Of a stretch of 6,013 nt of DNA, positions 1-5,935 are shown one piece after another. Origin of the DNA: Bacteroidales bacterium (GTDB taxonomy: Bacteria > Bacteroidota > Bacteroidia > Bacteroidales > UBA7960). How positions within the stretch are numbered: the first letter of the stretch is position 1; each line of letters begins with the position of its first letter. The stretch is taken from the NCBI GenBank assembly GCA_003557965.1, contig PWND01000041.1, positions 1 to 6,013 on the forward strand, written 5' to 3'. Made by a program: the position numbers and the translations under genes. The notes under the pieces were generated by a model, which worked only from the letters and a program-made list of their open reading frames with translations, made no database searches and was not told where the DNA came from.

Positions 1-1
1 T

Positions 2-1681
2 GAAAATGATATTGCTACTTCAACTTACAGACCGATTATGTTCGCTTATTGTTCTTTTGAGGAACTTACTTTCACAGAAGGCTCCTACGGAGTTCAGGTA
101 ACTATTGACGGTCCATCGTCGAATGGTCCATATTGTCCTCCGATAACAATTCTTGGGCAGCTAGAAACAGGCTTAGCATTGCAATTTGTTGAAGATGATT
201 GGCGATTTCTTGCTGATGGAGATAATCTACAGGGAATGCCCTTTCGTGTACATGGAGAATTATACTATGAATGGGGATATGTAGTAACAATAAATGTCAA
301 AGACGGAACTGCACCTTTGGAGGGTGCTAATATCAGTATAAACGGTGAAAATTTACCAACCAACGAGCATGGCGTTGCTACAATTGTATTACCTGACGGA
401 ACATACACCTATACAGCTACTTTAGCTGATTATGATGATGCAACCGGGAGTATTGTTGTTGATGGAGCTAACAAAAGTGTAGATATTGAAATGAGTTTAA
501 CCATTGTTGAATATACTGTGAATTTTACAGTTACTGATGGAATAGACCCGCTACAAGATGCTTATATCAGCATAAATGGAGAATACTTAACTACAGATGT
601 GGATGGCGTTGCTTCAACTGAGTTACCTGATGGAACTTACCCCTATACTGTTACCTTAGATGACTATGATGATGTAACCGGGAGTGTTGTTGTTGATGGA
701 GCTAACAAAAGTGTAGATATTGAAATGAGTTTAACCATTGTTGAATACACAGTGACTTTTACAGTTACAGATGGAACAGATCCCCTACAAGGTGCTAATA
801 TCAATATAAATGGAGAAGACCTAACTACAAATGTGGATGGCGTTGCTTCAATTGAGTTACCTGATGGAACTTACCCCTATACTGTTACCTTAGATGACTA
901 TGATGATGTAACCGGGAGTGTTGTTGTTGATGGAGCTGACGAAGATGTGGATGTTGAAATGAGTTTAACCATTGTTGAATACACAGTGACTTTTACAGTT
1001 ACAGATGGAACAAACCCGCTACAAAATGCGAATATCAATATTAATGGAGAGGACTTAACTACAGATGTGGATGGCGTTGCTTCAATTGAGTTACCTGATG
1101 GAACTTATCCCTTTACTGTTACCTTAGACGATTATGATGATGTAAGCGGGAGTATAGTTGTTGATGGAGCCGACGAAGATGTGGATATTGAAATGAGTTT
1201 AACCATTATTGAATACACAGTTACTTTTACAGTTACAGATGGAACAGACCCGCTACAAGATGCGAATATCAATATAAACGGAGAGGACTTAACTACAGAT
1301 GTGGATGGCGTTGCTTCAATTGAGTTACCTGATGGAACTTATCCCTTTACTGTTACCTTGGACGATTATGATGATGTAAGCGGGAGTATAGTTGTTGATG
1401 GAGCCGACGAAGATGTGGATATTTCAATGGCTCCGCTTTCAACTATATTGTATGATGCTAACATTATGGTTATACCAAACCCTACGACAGGTTTACTAAC
1501 TGTATCTGCCGATCAAAAATTCAAAGTAGAAATTATAGCTCTTAATGGGAAAATTATTAACACAAATGATATGGCCTCCAATGAAATAGTTGTTGACATA
1601 ACAGGGCAAAAGCCCGGCTTTTATTTTGTGCGCTTAAGTAATGCTAATGGTGTAAAAACAATTAAAATTATAAAAAAATAA
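2..1681 (+). CDS. T9SS-secreted multi-repeat surface protein, 3' part (5' end outside window)
   Basis: The frame is open from base 2 with no stop, giving 559 residues in the window. The ATG at 38 has no leader-like sequence or signal peptide behind it, so I read it as an internal Met and the gene as cut by the window edge. Residues 1-91 look like the end of a beta-rich domain (GSYGVQV, MPFRVHGEL) that I cannot name. Residues 92-481 are five 78-residue tandem modules with the pattern V(T)DG..PL..A.I.ING, TT.VDGVA, LPDGTY and DDYDD.(T/S)GS.VVDGA. This resembles the transthyretin-like or carboxypeptidase-regulatory/Cna-B beta sandwich used as a stalk in surface proteins. Residues about 486-559 form a type A T9SS sorting tail (IPNPTTG, then GFYFVRLSNANG and IKIIKK). 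The inferred role is an extracellular adhesin, or an enzyme with a repetitive stalk whose functional head lies upstream. Gene 2 starts 28 bp downstream. The tail is a strong call; the module family is moderate. Confidence 0.9.
   Translation, partial: ENDIATSTYRPIMFAYCSFEELTFTEGSYGVQVTIDGPSSNGPYCPPITILGQLETGLALQFVEDDWRFLADGDNLQGMPFRVHGELYYEWGYVVTINVKDGTAPLEGANISINGENLPTNEHGVATIVLPDGTYTYTATLADYDDATGSIVVDGANKSVDIEMSLTIVEYTVNFTVTDGIDPLQDAYISINGEYLTTDVDGVASTELPDGTYPYTVTLDDYDDVTGSVVVDGANKSVDIEMSLTIVEYTVTFTVTDGTDPLQGANININGEDLTTNVDGVASIELPDGTYPYTVTLDDYDDVTGSVVVDGADEDVDVEMSLTIVEYTVTFTVTDGTNPLQNANININGEDLTTDVDGVASIELPDGTYPFTVTLDDYDDVSGSIVVDGADEDVDIEMSLTIIEYTVTFTVTDGTDPLQDANININGEDLTTDVDGVASIELPDGTYPFTVTLDDYDDVSGSIVVDGADEDVDISMAPLSTILYDANIMVIPNPTTGLLTVSADQKFKVEIIALNGKIINTNDMASNEIVVDITGQKPGFYFVRLSNANGVKTIKIIKK
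275..1444 (+). repeat. Five in-frame tandem repeats of 234 bp inside gene 1
   Basis: The units run 275-508, 509-742, 743-976, 977-1210 and 1211-1444, each exactly 78 codons and without linker. Unit 1 is the most diverged, especially in its first half. Units 4 and 5 differ by six substitutions that I count over their first 213 bases; unit 5 then switches to the non-repeat sequence leading to the sorting tail. Variants form a patchwork: ANKSVD ends units 1 and 2, ADEDVD ends units 3-5, TYPYTV is in units 2-3 and TYPFTV in units 4-5. The modules are rich in Asp (DDYDD, TDVDG), which could bind calcium, but this is inference. Confidence 0.95.
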
Positions 1682-1709
1682 CAATTCTTTAAATCAAAAA
1701 TCTATTATT

Positions 1710-3185
1710 ATGAAAAACAAATTAACAAAATCATTATTTTATGCAACTATTTATGCATTTCTATTGTTGTTTGCTACAGCAAACACATTTGCAGAGAAGA
1801 ACCTTGATGCGCCAGTTTTAAATCTCGACACAGAATATGTATACGTCAACCAGTTTAGAGTCAGCTGGGATGCCGTTGAAGGTGCAACGCATTACAAAAT
1901 CTGGGTTAACGTTTGGGATGCAGACCAAGGTGATTATCTTCCACTTTACAATGGAAAAATTATTACATCCAACTTCGCATGGGTTTTTAATTTAAGCCCT
2001 AACACATCATATGAATGCCATATAAGGGCATATAATGATACTGAGGAATCACCTTCTTCAAATTACATTCAGGCTACTACTTTTCCGGCCAACATAGCAG
2101 CACCCGTTTTGGAAGCAGCAACCGATATTACCTCAGATAGTTTTACTATCAGCTGGAGTAGTATTGAAGGCACTCAGCCGGTTTATAATGTTCTTGTTTC
2201 GAAAGATGATTTCCAGACGTTGGTTCCAGGCCTTCCGGTTTTTACAGAGTCTACATCACTTGTAATTTCAGGCCTGGAGCCATATACAAATTATAAGTTC
2301 AAGGTAAATGGGCAAGACTTTCAGGGTGAAAACATGTCATCATTTTCAGAAACACTTAACGTAACCACTGTATTGCCTCCTCCGATAGCATTGGAAGCTA
2401 CAGATGTAATGCATGACAGGTTTACAGCTAATTGGACAAGCGTTGTCAATACAACTGGCTACAATCTTTGGGTGGTTTATAATCAACAACCGTTGGAAGG
2501 CTATTGGCCTTTAGCAGTTAGCGACACAACTTATACCGTTACCGGGCTTGAATCGGAAGAAACATATACTTATTTAGTCACGTCAGTTGCAGGAGCCCAC
2601 AGCTCTGATTTTTCAGACGCTATTGAAGTAACCACAACCCCCTTAATTCCCGATGTTCCCGTTGCTTTGGAGGGCAGCGACATTACCCTGACTGCCTTTA
2701 CCGCAAACTGGGAAGCCGCCGACAATGCCGATGGCTATTTGCTATACGTATCGCAGGATAACTTTACAACTCATCTGGATGGTTATGACGGAAAAGATAT
2801 AAGCGGACTTTCGGAAAACATTACAGAACTTGAGCCTGAAACCACATACAAATACAGACTTAAGGCATACAAAGAAGATGTCGAGTCGGATTATTCAAAC
2901 ACCATTGAAGTTACTACCACTGATCCCGGCACTTCGGTGGCTATAATGGCTGAAGCAAATATTTCGATATACCCCAACCCCGCTCAAAACCATATTTACA
3001 TAGAAGGTTTGGAAACAAACAGCACCATAGATATTTATTCCATTACCGGGGCAAAAATGATGCAATTAGTTAATCTATCAGGAAGTGTAAGTCTTGATGT
3101 ATCAAGTTTCGGAAACGGTATCTATATAATCAAAATCAAAGCTTCAAATGGAGTTGTAAGCAGAAAAATTCTTATAAATGAATAA
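1710..3185 (+). CDS. Secreted protein with four fibronectin type III domains and a T9SS tail
   Basis: The protein has 491 residues. The ATG at 1710 begins a standard Sec signal peptide: basic MKNKLTK, a hydrophobic stretch at about 9-24, and likely cleavage after TFA at residue 28. Four fibronectin type III domains follow at about 34-125, 131-221, 224-310 and 316-404. Each has the APVL/ALEA-type first strand, the (V/I)SW or (A)NW tryptophan, the L.P.T.Y tyrosine-corner region and a closing (V)TT. Residues about 416-491 are a type A T9SS sorting tail (ISIYPNPAQN, GNGIYIIKIKASNG, KILINE). No catalytic domain is visible, so the likely role is binding or adhesion at the cell surface after passage through T9SS, with the tail removed on export. 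The 28 bp upstream is A/T-rich with no Shine-Dalgarno, which is normal for Bacteroidota, and suggests co-transcription with gene 1. The partner or substrate cannot be read from the sequence. Confidence 0.93.
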   Translation: MKNKLTKSLFYATIYAFLLLFATANTFAEKNLDAPVLNLDTEYVYVNQFRVSWDAVEGATHYKIWVNVWDADQGDYLPLYNGKIITSNFAWVFNLSPNTSYECHIRAYNDTEESPSSNYIQATTFPANIAAPVLEAATDITSDSFTISWSSIEGTQPVYNVLVSKDDFQTLVPGLPVFTESTSLVISGLEPYTNYKFKVNGQDFQGENMSSFSETLNVTTVLPPPIALEATDVMHDRFTANWTSVVNTTGYNLWVVYNQQPLEGYWPLAVSDTTYTVTGLESEETYTYLVTSVAGAHSSDFSDAIEVTTTPLIPDVPVALEGSDITLTAFTANWEAADNADGYLLYVSQDNFTTHLDGYDGKDISGLSENITELEPETTYKYRLKAYKEDVESDYSNTIEVTTTDPGTSVAIMAEANISIYPNPAQNHIYIEGLETNSTIDIYSITGAKMMQLVNLSGSVSLDVSSFGNGIYIIKIKASNGVVSRKILINE

Positions 3186-3319
3186 CCCTGTTAAAGGGAC
3201 GAAGCTTTGTGAATTTTACCAATTATTTTAAACGAACTCACAGGTGTCCGCAAACTGGATAAAATATGCATTATAGTTATAATGTATTAATGAATGCTAA
3301 AACTTTTAAATTAACTACA

Positions 3320-3835
3320 ATGAGAAAATTATTGTTTCGTCCTGCTTCAGTAGCTTTATGCAAATGGCTTATAATCTCAACTGTTTTAATAGTTGGCGTT
3401 ACAATCAAGCCCACTTCAGCGCAACAAGTTGTTGCCAGCGGGGGCAGTTACTATGAGTCTAGTGATGTTTCAATTAGCTGGACCATTGGGGAAACTATTA
3501 TAAAAACTTTTTCAGCCGGGAGCAATTTTCTTACACAGGGCTTTCATCAACCGGTTATTACTGTTGTTTCTGTAGAGGAAATTGAACCGGTGGAATATAA
3601 CATTACAGCTTTCCCAAATCCTGCCTTAAGTCATGTGGTTTTGAGTATTATTGCTGATTGTTTTGAAAATCTAAGCTATCAACTATACTGCTTTAACGGA
3701 AGCCTAATTAAGCATAATACCATTCACGATAAATTTACAACTGTCTCTCTCGACAATCTTAAGCCTGCAGTATATTTTATCAGCATAATTGATAAGAATA
3801 ACAAACTTTCAACTATAAAACTTATAAAAAATTAA
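3320..3835 (+). CDS. Small exported protein with a T9SS sorting tail
   Basis: I chose the ATG at 3320 (171 residues) because it gives a compact signal peptide: MRKLL, a hydrophobic core at about 16-29, and cleavage after TSA at residue 34. In-frame ATGs at 3266 (189 residues) and 3290 would put 18 or 10 extra polar residues in front; 3266 remains possible. The mature part opens with VVASGGSYY, then ISWTIGE and LTQGFHQP. This pattern of a short beta region ending in TQGFHQP recurs in many small Bacteroidetes secreted proteins. Residues about 97-171 form a type A T9SS tail (AFPNPALSH, AVYFISIIDKNN, IKLIKN). Apart from the tail only about 45 mature residues remain, so no enzyme is plausible. Gene 4 starts 4 bp after the stop, so the two are almost certainly co-transcribed. 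Bases 3186-3319 before it hold only a weak 4-bp hairpin (3186-3198); I see neither a convincing terminator nor a TTTG/TAnnTTTG promoter there. Confidence 0.88.
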   Translation: MRKLLFRPASVALCKWLIISTVLIVGVTIKPTSAQQVVASGGSYYESSDVSISWTIGETIIKTFSAGSNFLTQGFHQPVITVVSVEEIEPVEYNITAFPNPALSHVVLSIIADCFENLSYQLYCFNGSLIKHNTIHDKFTTVSLDNLKPAVYFISIIDKNNKLSTIKLIKN

Positions 3836-3839
3836 AACA

Positions 3840-5081
3840 ATGAAGAAGACGTTATATACAATTTTGCTTTGCTTTCTAAGTGTCAGTGTATTTGCACAAT
3901 CATCAAGTATGTTTAATTACCAGGCAATACTGCGAAACAGCTCAGGTGAGCCGATGGCATCACAAGATGTTTCCTTAAGAATTGAAGTTTTAAAAGGCAG
4001 TTACGATGGCCAGCAAGTTTTTACTGAAACACACAATATTACAACCAATGAGTTTGGGTTAGTAAGCCTTGAAATAGGCTCTGTAAAATCCTTAGATGCT
4101 GTATTATGGGGTGATGACATTTATTTTATACAAATTGTTCTTGATGGTAACATTATGGGTACATCACAAATATTAGGGGTTCCTTATGCTTTATTTGCAA
4201 AGGAGGCTAATGAAACTGATCCCGTTTTTGAAGCTAGTGTGGCTGCAAGTATTGATAATGTCGATATTGCCAACTGGAATGAAGCTCATACGTGGGGAGA
4301 TCATGCAGAAGAAGGATATTTAGATGAAGAAGCAGACCCAACAGTTCCTCAGCATGTGAAAGATATAGAGGAAGAGGATGTCGATAACTGGAATGATGCT
4401 TTTTCATGGGGCGATCATGCTGAACAAGGCTATTTGACTGAAGAAAATCAAAATATTGCCGATGTTTTGGCTATTGGTAATAATGCTCAAAACAGCCAGA
4501 TTAAAAACCTTGCCAACCCTTCTAGTGATCAGGACGCGGCTACCAAAGCTTATGTAGATGCCAATGCAGTTAAGAAATACCAGGTTGGTGATTATGCGCA
4601 GGGAGGAGTTGTCTTTTGGGTTGAAGAGTGCGGCACACGTGGGCTGGTAAGTCATATTAATGACCATACCCTTAGGTGGCATGCAGGCAGCGATATTAAC
4701 ACAATGGCATTAGGGGAAGGCATATATGCCGGCATGGCAAATACAAATATTATTATTGCAGCACAAGGATATGGTGATGGCGAAAATTACGCTGCAAGAT
4801 ATTGCAATGAATTAGTTGTAAGAATGGATGATATAGAATATGGCGATTGGTACTTGCCATCCATAACAGAGCTTGAAATAATGTACGAAAACAAAGAAGT
4901 AATTGACTCCGTTGCAGCAGCAAATGGTGGAGATCTCTTTGACACAACCTCGTCTTTTTATTATTTAAGTTCAACCGAACATAATCAATCTTTAGTAAAA
5001 TTTATTTATATGCATTTTGGAATGGTTAGTACTATCCCTAAAAACTGGTCTTTTAGATTTAGAGCTATTAGGGCTTTTTAA
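3840..5081 (+). CDS. Exported tail-fibre-like protein with a C-terminal DUF1566-like domain
   Basis: The protein has 413 residues. A signal peptide (MKKTLYTILL, cleavage near VFA|Q at 19-20) is followed by a beta-rich domain at about 24-122, of the FNYQAILRNSSG ... ILGVPYALFAKEA type common in Bacteroidetes secreted proteins. Residues 123-245 resemble phage tail-fibre shafts. The motif NWN.A..WGDHA..GYL occurs twice (145-161 and 183-199), and 219-241 contains KNLANPSS and QDAATKAYVD, which in tail fibres marks trimeric shaft segments. Residues about 247-413 match the DUF1566 / Lcl C-terminal pattern: GDYAQGGVVFW, AARYCNEL, GDWYLPS (335-341), YYLSSTE (374-380) and the closing FRAIRAF. Such domains are thought to have a C-type-lectin-like fold, which suggests ligand binding. 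There is no T9SS tail and no lipobox Cys after the signal peptide, so how it is retained is unclear; association with the gene 3 product 4 bp upstream is my speculation. The family assignment is confident, the function unknown. Confidence 0.92.
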   Translation: MKKTLYTILLCFLSVSVFAQSSSMFNYQAILRNSSGEPMASQDVSLRIEVLKGSYDGQQVFTETHNITTNEFGLVSLEIGSVKSLDAVLWGDDIYFIQIVLDGNIMGTSQILGVPYALFAKEANETDPVFEASVAASIDNVDIANWNEAHTWGDHAEEGYLDEEADPTVPQHVKDIEEEDVDNWNDAFSWGDHAEQGYLTEENQNIADVLAIGNNAQNSQIKNLANPSSDQDAATKAYVDANAVKKYQVGDYAQGGVVFWVEECGTRGLVSHINDHTLRWHAGSDINTMALGEGIYAGMANTNIIIAAQGYGDGENYAARYCNELVVRMDDIEYGDWYLPSITELEIMYENKEVIDSVAAANGGDLFDTTSSFYYLSSTEHNQSLVKFIYMHFGMVSTIPKNWSFRFRAIRAF

Positions 5082-5142
5082 ATAACACCGAATAATTTGA
5101 TGTAAATGGATTTAGTTAGTTAATGTTGTTTTTGTTAATTGT

Positions 5143-5167
5143 TTATGCTTTGTTTTTTAAAGCATAA
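5143..5167. repeat. Perfect 9-bp stem-loop behind gene 4
   Basis: TTATGCTTT (5143-5151) and AAAGCATAA (5159-5167) are exact inverted copies around a 7-base T-rich loop. No T run follows on either strand, so it is a poor intrinsic terminator by itself. It may protect the 3' end of the gene 4 transcript or help pause polymerase before the second hairpin. Confidence 0.6.
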
Positions 5168-5175
5168 TTAGGTTT

Positions 5176-5236
5176 AAAAGTGTCACTTTATTGTTAATCA
5201 AACTCTGATGGGCTTGTATAAGTGACACTTTTTATT
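5176..5236 (+). terminator. Probable terminator of the gene 4 transcript
   Basis: The arms AAAAGTGTCACTT (5176-5188) and AAGTGACACTTTT (5220-5232) are perfect 13-bp inverted copies around a 31-base loop. The right arm runs into TTTTTATTA, giving a modest U tract. The stem is AT-rich and the loop is long, so this is less typical than the 5S terminator. Each arm is also nearly palindromic by itself (AAGTG.CACTT), so a protein-binding site or the ends of a tiny inserted element are alternatives. Confidence 0.6.
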
Positions 5237-5352
5237 ATGGTAGGTGCTGATGGATGGTTTTGGATGTGCAACATTTTTCTATCGCTATTTGCTATCTAAC
5301 GAGGTGGGGGATTCTATTATCAAGCCTTTACACACGTCATCGCGAATGGTAA

Positions 5353-5370
5353 GACCCAGCCTTTTGGGTC
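5353..5370. repeat. 6-bp stem-loop in a REP-like block
   Basis: GACCCA (5353-5358) pairs with TGGGTC (5365-5370). It follows CGTCATCGCGAATGG (5334-5348), which resembles the CGTCATCGCGA-type opening of short dispersed repeats found between genes in many bacteria. Membership of a repeat family is from memory of the motif and not tested. Confidence 0.45.
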
Positions 5371-5415
5371 GTCGATGTGGAATAACTTTTTTTTACTGCC
5401 ATAAAACCTTTTCTG

Positions 5416-5450
5416 CTTCTTCATTGATGAAAAAGTAGCAAAAAATCAAG
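5416..5450. repeat. Imperfect palindrome with a Bacteroidetes-like dispersed repeat motif
   Basis: CTTCTTCAT (5416-5424) and ATGAAAAAG (5427-5435) pair with one mismatch, followed by TAGCAAAAAATCAAG (5436-5450). I recall near-identical GATGAAAAAGTAGCAAAAAATCAAG strings scattered between genes in Bacteroidetes genomes, so this is probably a copy or remnant of a dispersed repeat. Confidence 0.45.
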
Positions 5451-5560
5451 GCAAAACGAAGTGCTACCAATTAACCAGTTAACTATTTTCCCAGAGAAAT
5501 TTCGTGGCATTCAAGGAAGTTTGTAAAAATTATTACCAAGCCCTTCCTGCAAGTTGCCGG

Positions 5561-5582
5561 ATGCCGCGCATTCGCGCGGCAT
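5561..5582. repeat. GC-rich perfect 9-bp palindrome
   Basis: ATGCCGCGC (5561-5569) and GCGCGGCAT (5574-5582) are exact inverted copies around the loop ATTC. The stem is mostly G and C, in contrast with the surroundings. There is no adjacent T run, so a terminator role is unlikely; a REP-like element is the best guess. Confidence 0.65.
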
Positions 5583-5617
5583 GACAAGTGCTTTTTAAAA
5601 GAGTAAGGGAATCAGGG

Positions 5618-5660
5618 CAGGCTCTAAAAATCCGATATCCGAAATTTTACACCGAGCCTG
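5618..5660. repeat. Inverted repeat with 7-bp arms around an AT-rich core
   Basis: CAGGCTC (5618-5624) and GAGCCTG (5654-5660) are exact inverted copies. The 29-base interior adds partial pairing (TAAAAAT against ATTTTA) and a central GATATC, making a long imperfect palindrome. No function is evident. Confidence 0.5.
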
Positions 5661-5690
5661 TTGAAGTCGCATAATACATTGTGGATGATT

Positions 5691-5741
5691 CAAAGCTCCG
5701 GTAGGAGCGAAATATTGGTAGCCCGGGGTGAAGCCCCGGGG
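5691..5741. repeat. Double-hairpin REP-like element
   Basis: A first stem, GCTCC (5695-5699) with GGAGC (5704-5708), is followed 13 bases later by a stronger stem, CCCGGGG (5722-5728) with CCCCGGG (5734-5740), around the loop TGAAG. The combination GCTCCGGTAGGAGCGAAATATT next to GCCCGGGGTGAAGCCCCGGG resembles dispersed intergenic repeats that I recall from Bacteroidetes and neighbouring phyla. The repeat nature should be evident from copy number in the whole genome. Confidence 0.6.
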
Positions 5742-5758
5742 ATAATGTGCAGGCAGAC

Positions 5759-5817
5759 CAATTGCGCTGCGAGATGTGGTTTGTTGGATGATTAAAGAAT
5801 GGTTGCCAGCGCAATTG
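5759..5817. repeat. Perfect 11-bp inverted repeat spaced by 37 bp
   Basis: CAATTGCGCTG (5759-5769) and CAGCGCAATTG (5807-5817) are exact inverted copies. The interior carries no gene. With its length of 59 bp it could be a miniature element with terminal inverted repeats or a large-loop RNA hairpin. Confidence 0.55.
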
Positions 5818-5831
5818 CAGAAAATGTCAAA

Positions 5832-5864
5832 TGTAGAGACGTGCCTGACTGGCACGTCTCTACA
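5832..5864. repeat. Perfect 14-bp palindrome of the GTAGAGACGTGCC type
   Basis: TGTAGAGACGTGCC (5832-5845) and GGCACGTCTCTACA (5851-5864) are exact inverted copies around the loop TGACT. Palindromes of the form GTAGAGACGnnCC...GGnnCGTCTCTAC are, from memory, widely dispersed in cyanobacterial and Bacteroidetes genomes. No T run follows on either strand, so it is better read as a mobile palindromic repeat than a terminator. Confidence 0.7.
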
Positions 5865-5891
5865 ATGTGATGGGTGCTTTTTAAAAGGAGC

Positions 5892-5922
5892 AAAAAAAAA
5901 CCCGGCCTCTATTGAGACCGGG
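5892..5922 (-). terminator. Intrinsic terminator of the rRNA operon
   Basis: Read on the minus strand, CCCGGTCTC, loop AATA and GAGGCCGGG form a 9-bp GC-rich stem with one G-U pair, followed by nine T. It begins 13 bases after the 5S 3' end, which is where an rRNA operon terminator is expected. The plus strand also forms the stem but lacks a good T run. Confidence 0.9.
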
Positions 5923-5935
5923 CTTTATAAAATTT

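Larger units (their letters stand above)
5588..5887. repeat. 14-base direct repeat bracketing the right-hand palindromes
   Basis: GTGCTTTTTAAAAG occurs at 5588-5601 and again at 5874-5887. Between the copies lie the elements at 5618-5660, 5691-5741, 5759-5817 and 5832-5864. The motif is of low complexity, but an exact 14-base match at the two borders could be a target duplication or a recombination scar. Confidence 0.5.
5082..5935. other. Non-coding stretch rich in palindromes, between convergent units
   Basis: Between the gene 4 stop and the 5S gene I find no credible gene. Short open frames at 5244-5438 (plus) and 5595-5855 (minus) run through palindromes and lack recognisable protein patterns. 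The stretch holds two hairpins behind gene 4, then at least seven short inverted repeats from 5353 to 5864, and finally the 5S terminator. Several are strikingly GC-rich against an AT-rich background, which suggests accumulated small mobile repeats in a neutral site between converging transcripts. Confidence 0.8.

Noticed and set aside
102..290. Minus-strand open frame of 62 codons
   Set aside because: It lies inside gene 1 on the opposite strand, and the plus-strand frame is clearly coding.
275..1444. CRISPR-like or non-coding tandem array
   Set aside because: The 234-bp units are continuous, in frame and encode a conserved beta-sandwich pattern, so they are protein modules.
3186..3198. Terminator between genes 2 and 3
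   Set aside because: The CCCT/AGGG stem has only four pairs and no T run; it cannot be claimed as a terminator.
3273..3284. Promoter -10 box (TATAATG) before gene 3
   Set aside because: Bacteroidota promoters use TTTG/TAnnTTTG, no matching -33 element is at the right distance, and such A/T strings are common here.
4404..4974. Minus-strand open frames of 92 and 73 codons
   Set aside because: Both lie fully inside gene 4 on the opposite strand and show no domain pattern; they are shadows of the real gene.
4575..5081. Variable region of a diversity-generating retroelement, suggested by the possibly lectin-like end of gene 4
   Set aside because: I see no reverse transcriptase, no template repeat matching the gene 3' end and no accessory gene in the window; the DUF1566-like end alone is not enough.
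5244..5438. 64-codon open frame on the plus strand behind gene 4
   Set aside because: It runs through the stem-loop at 5353 and the palindrome at 5416, has no signal or domain pattern, an odd composition and no plausible leader; it is most likely chance.
5595..5855. 86-codon open frame on the minus strand
   Set aside because: It is composed of several palindromic repeats read through and has no protein-like pattern; GC-rich hairpins keep it open by chance.
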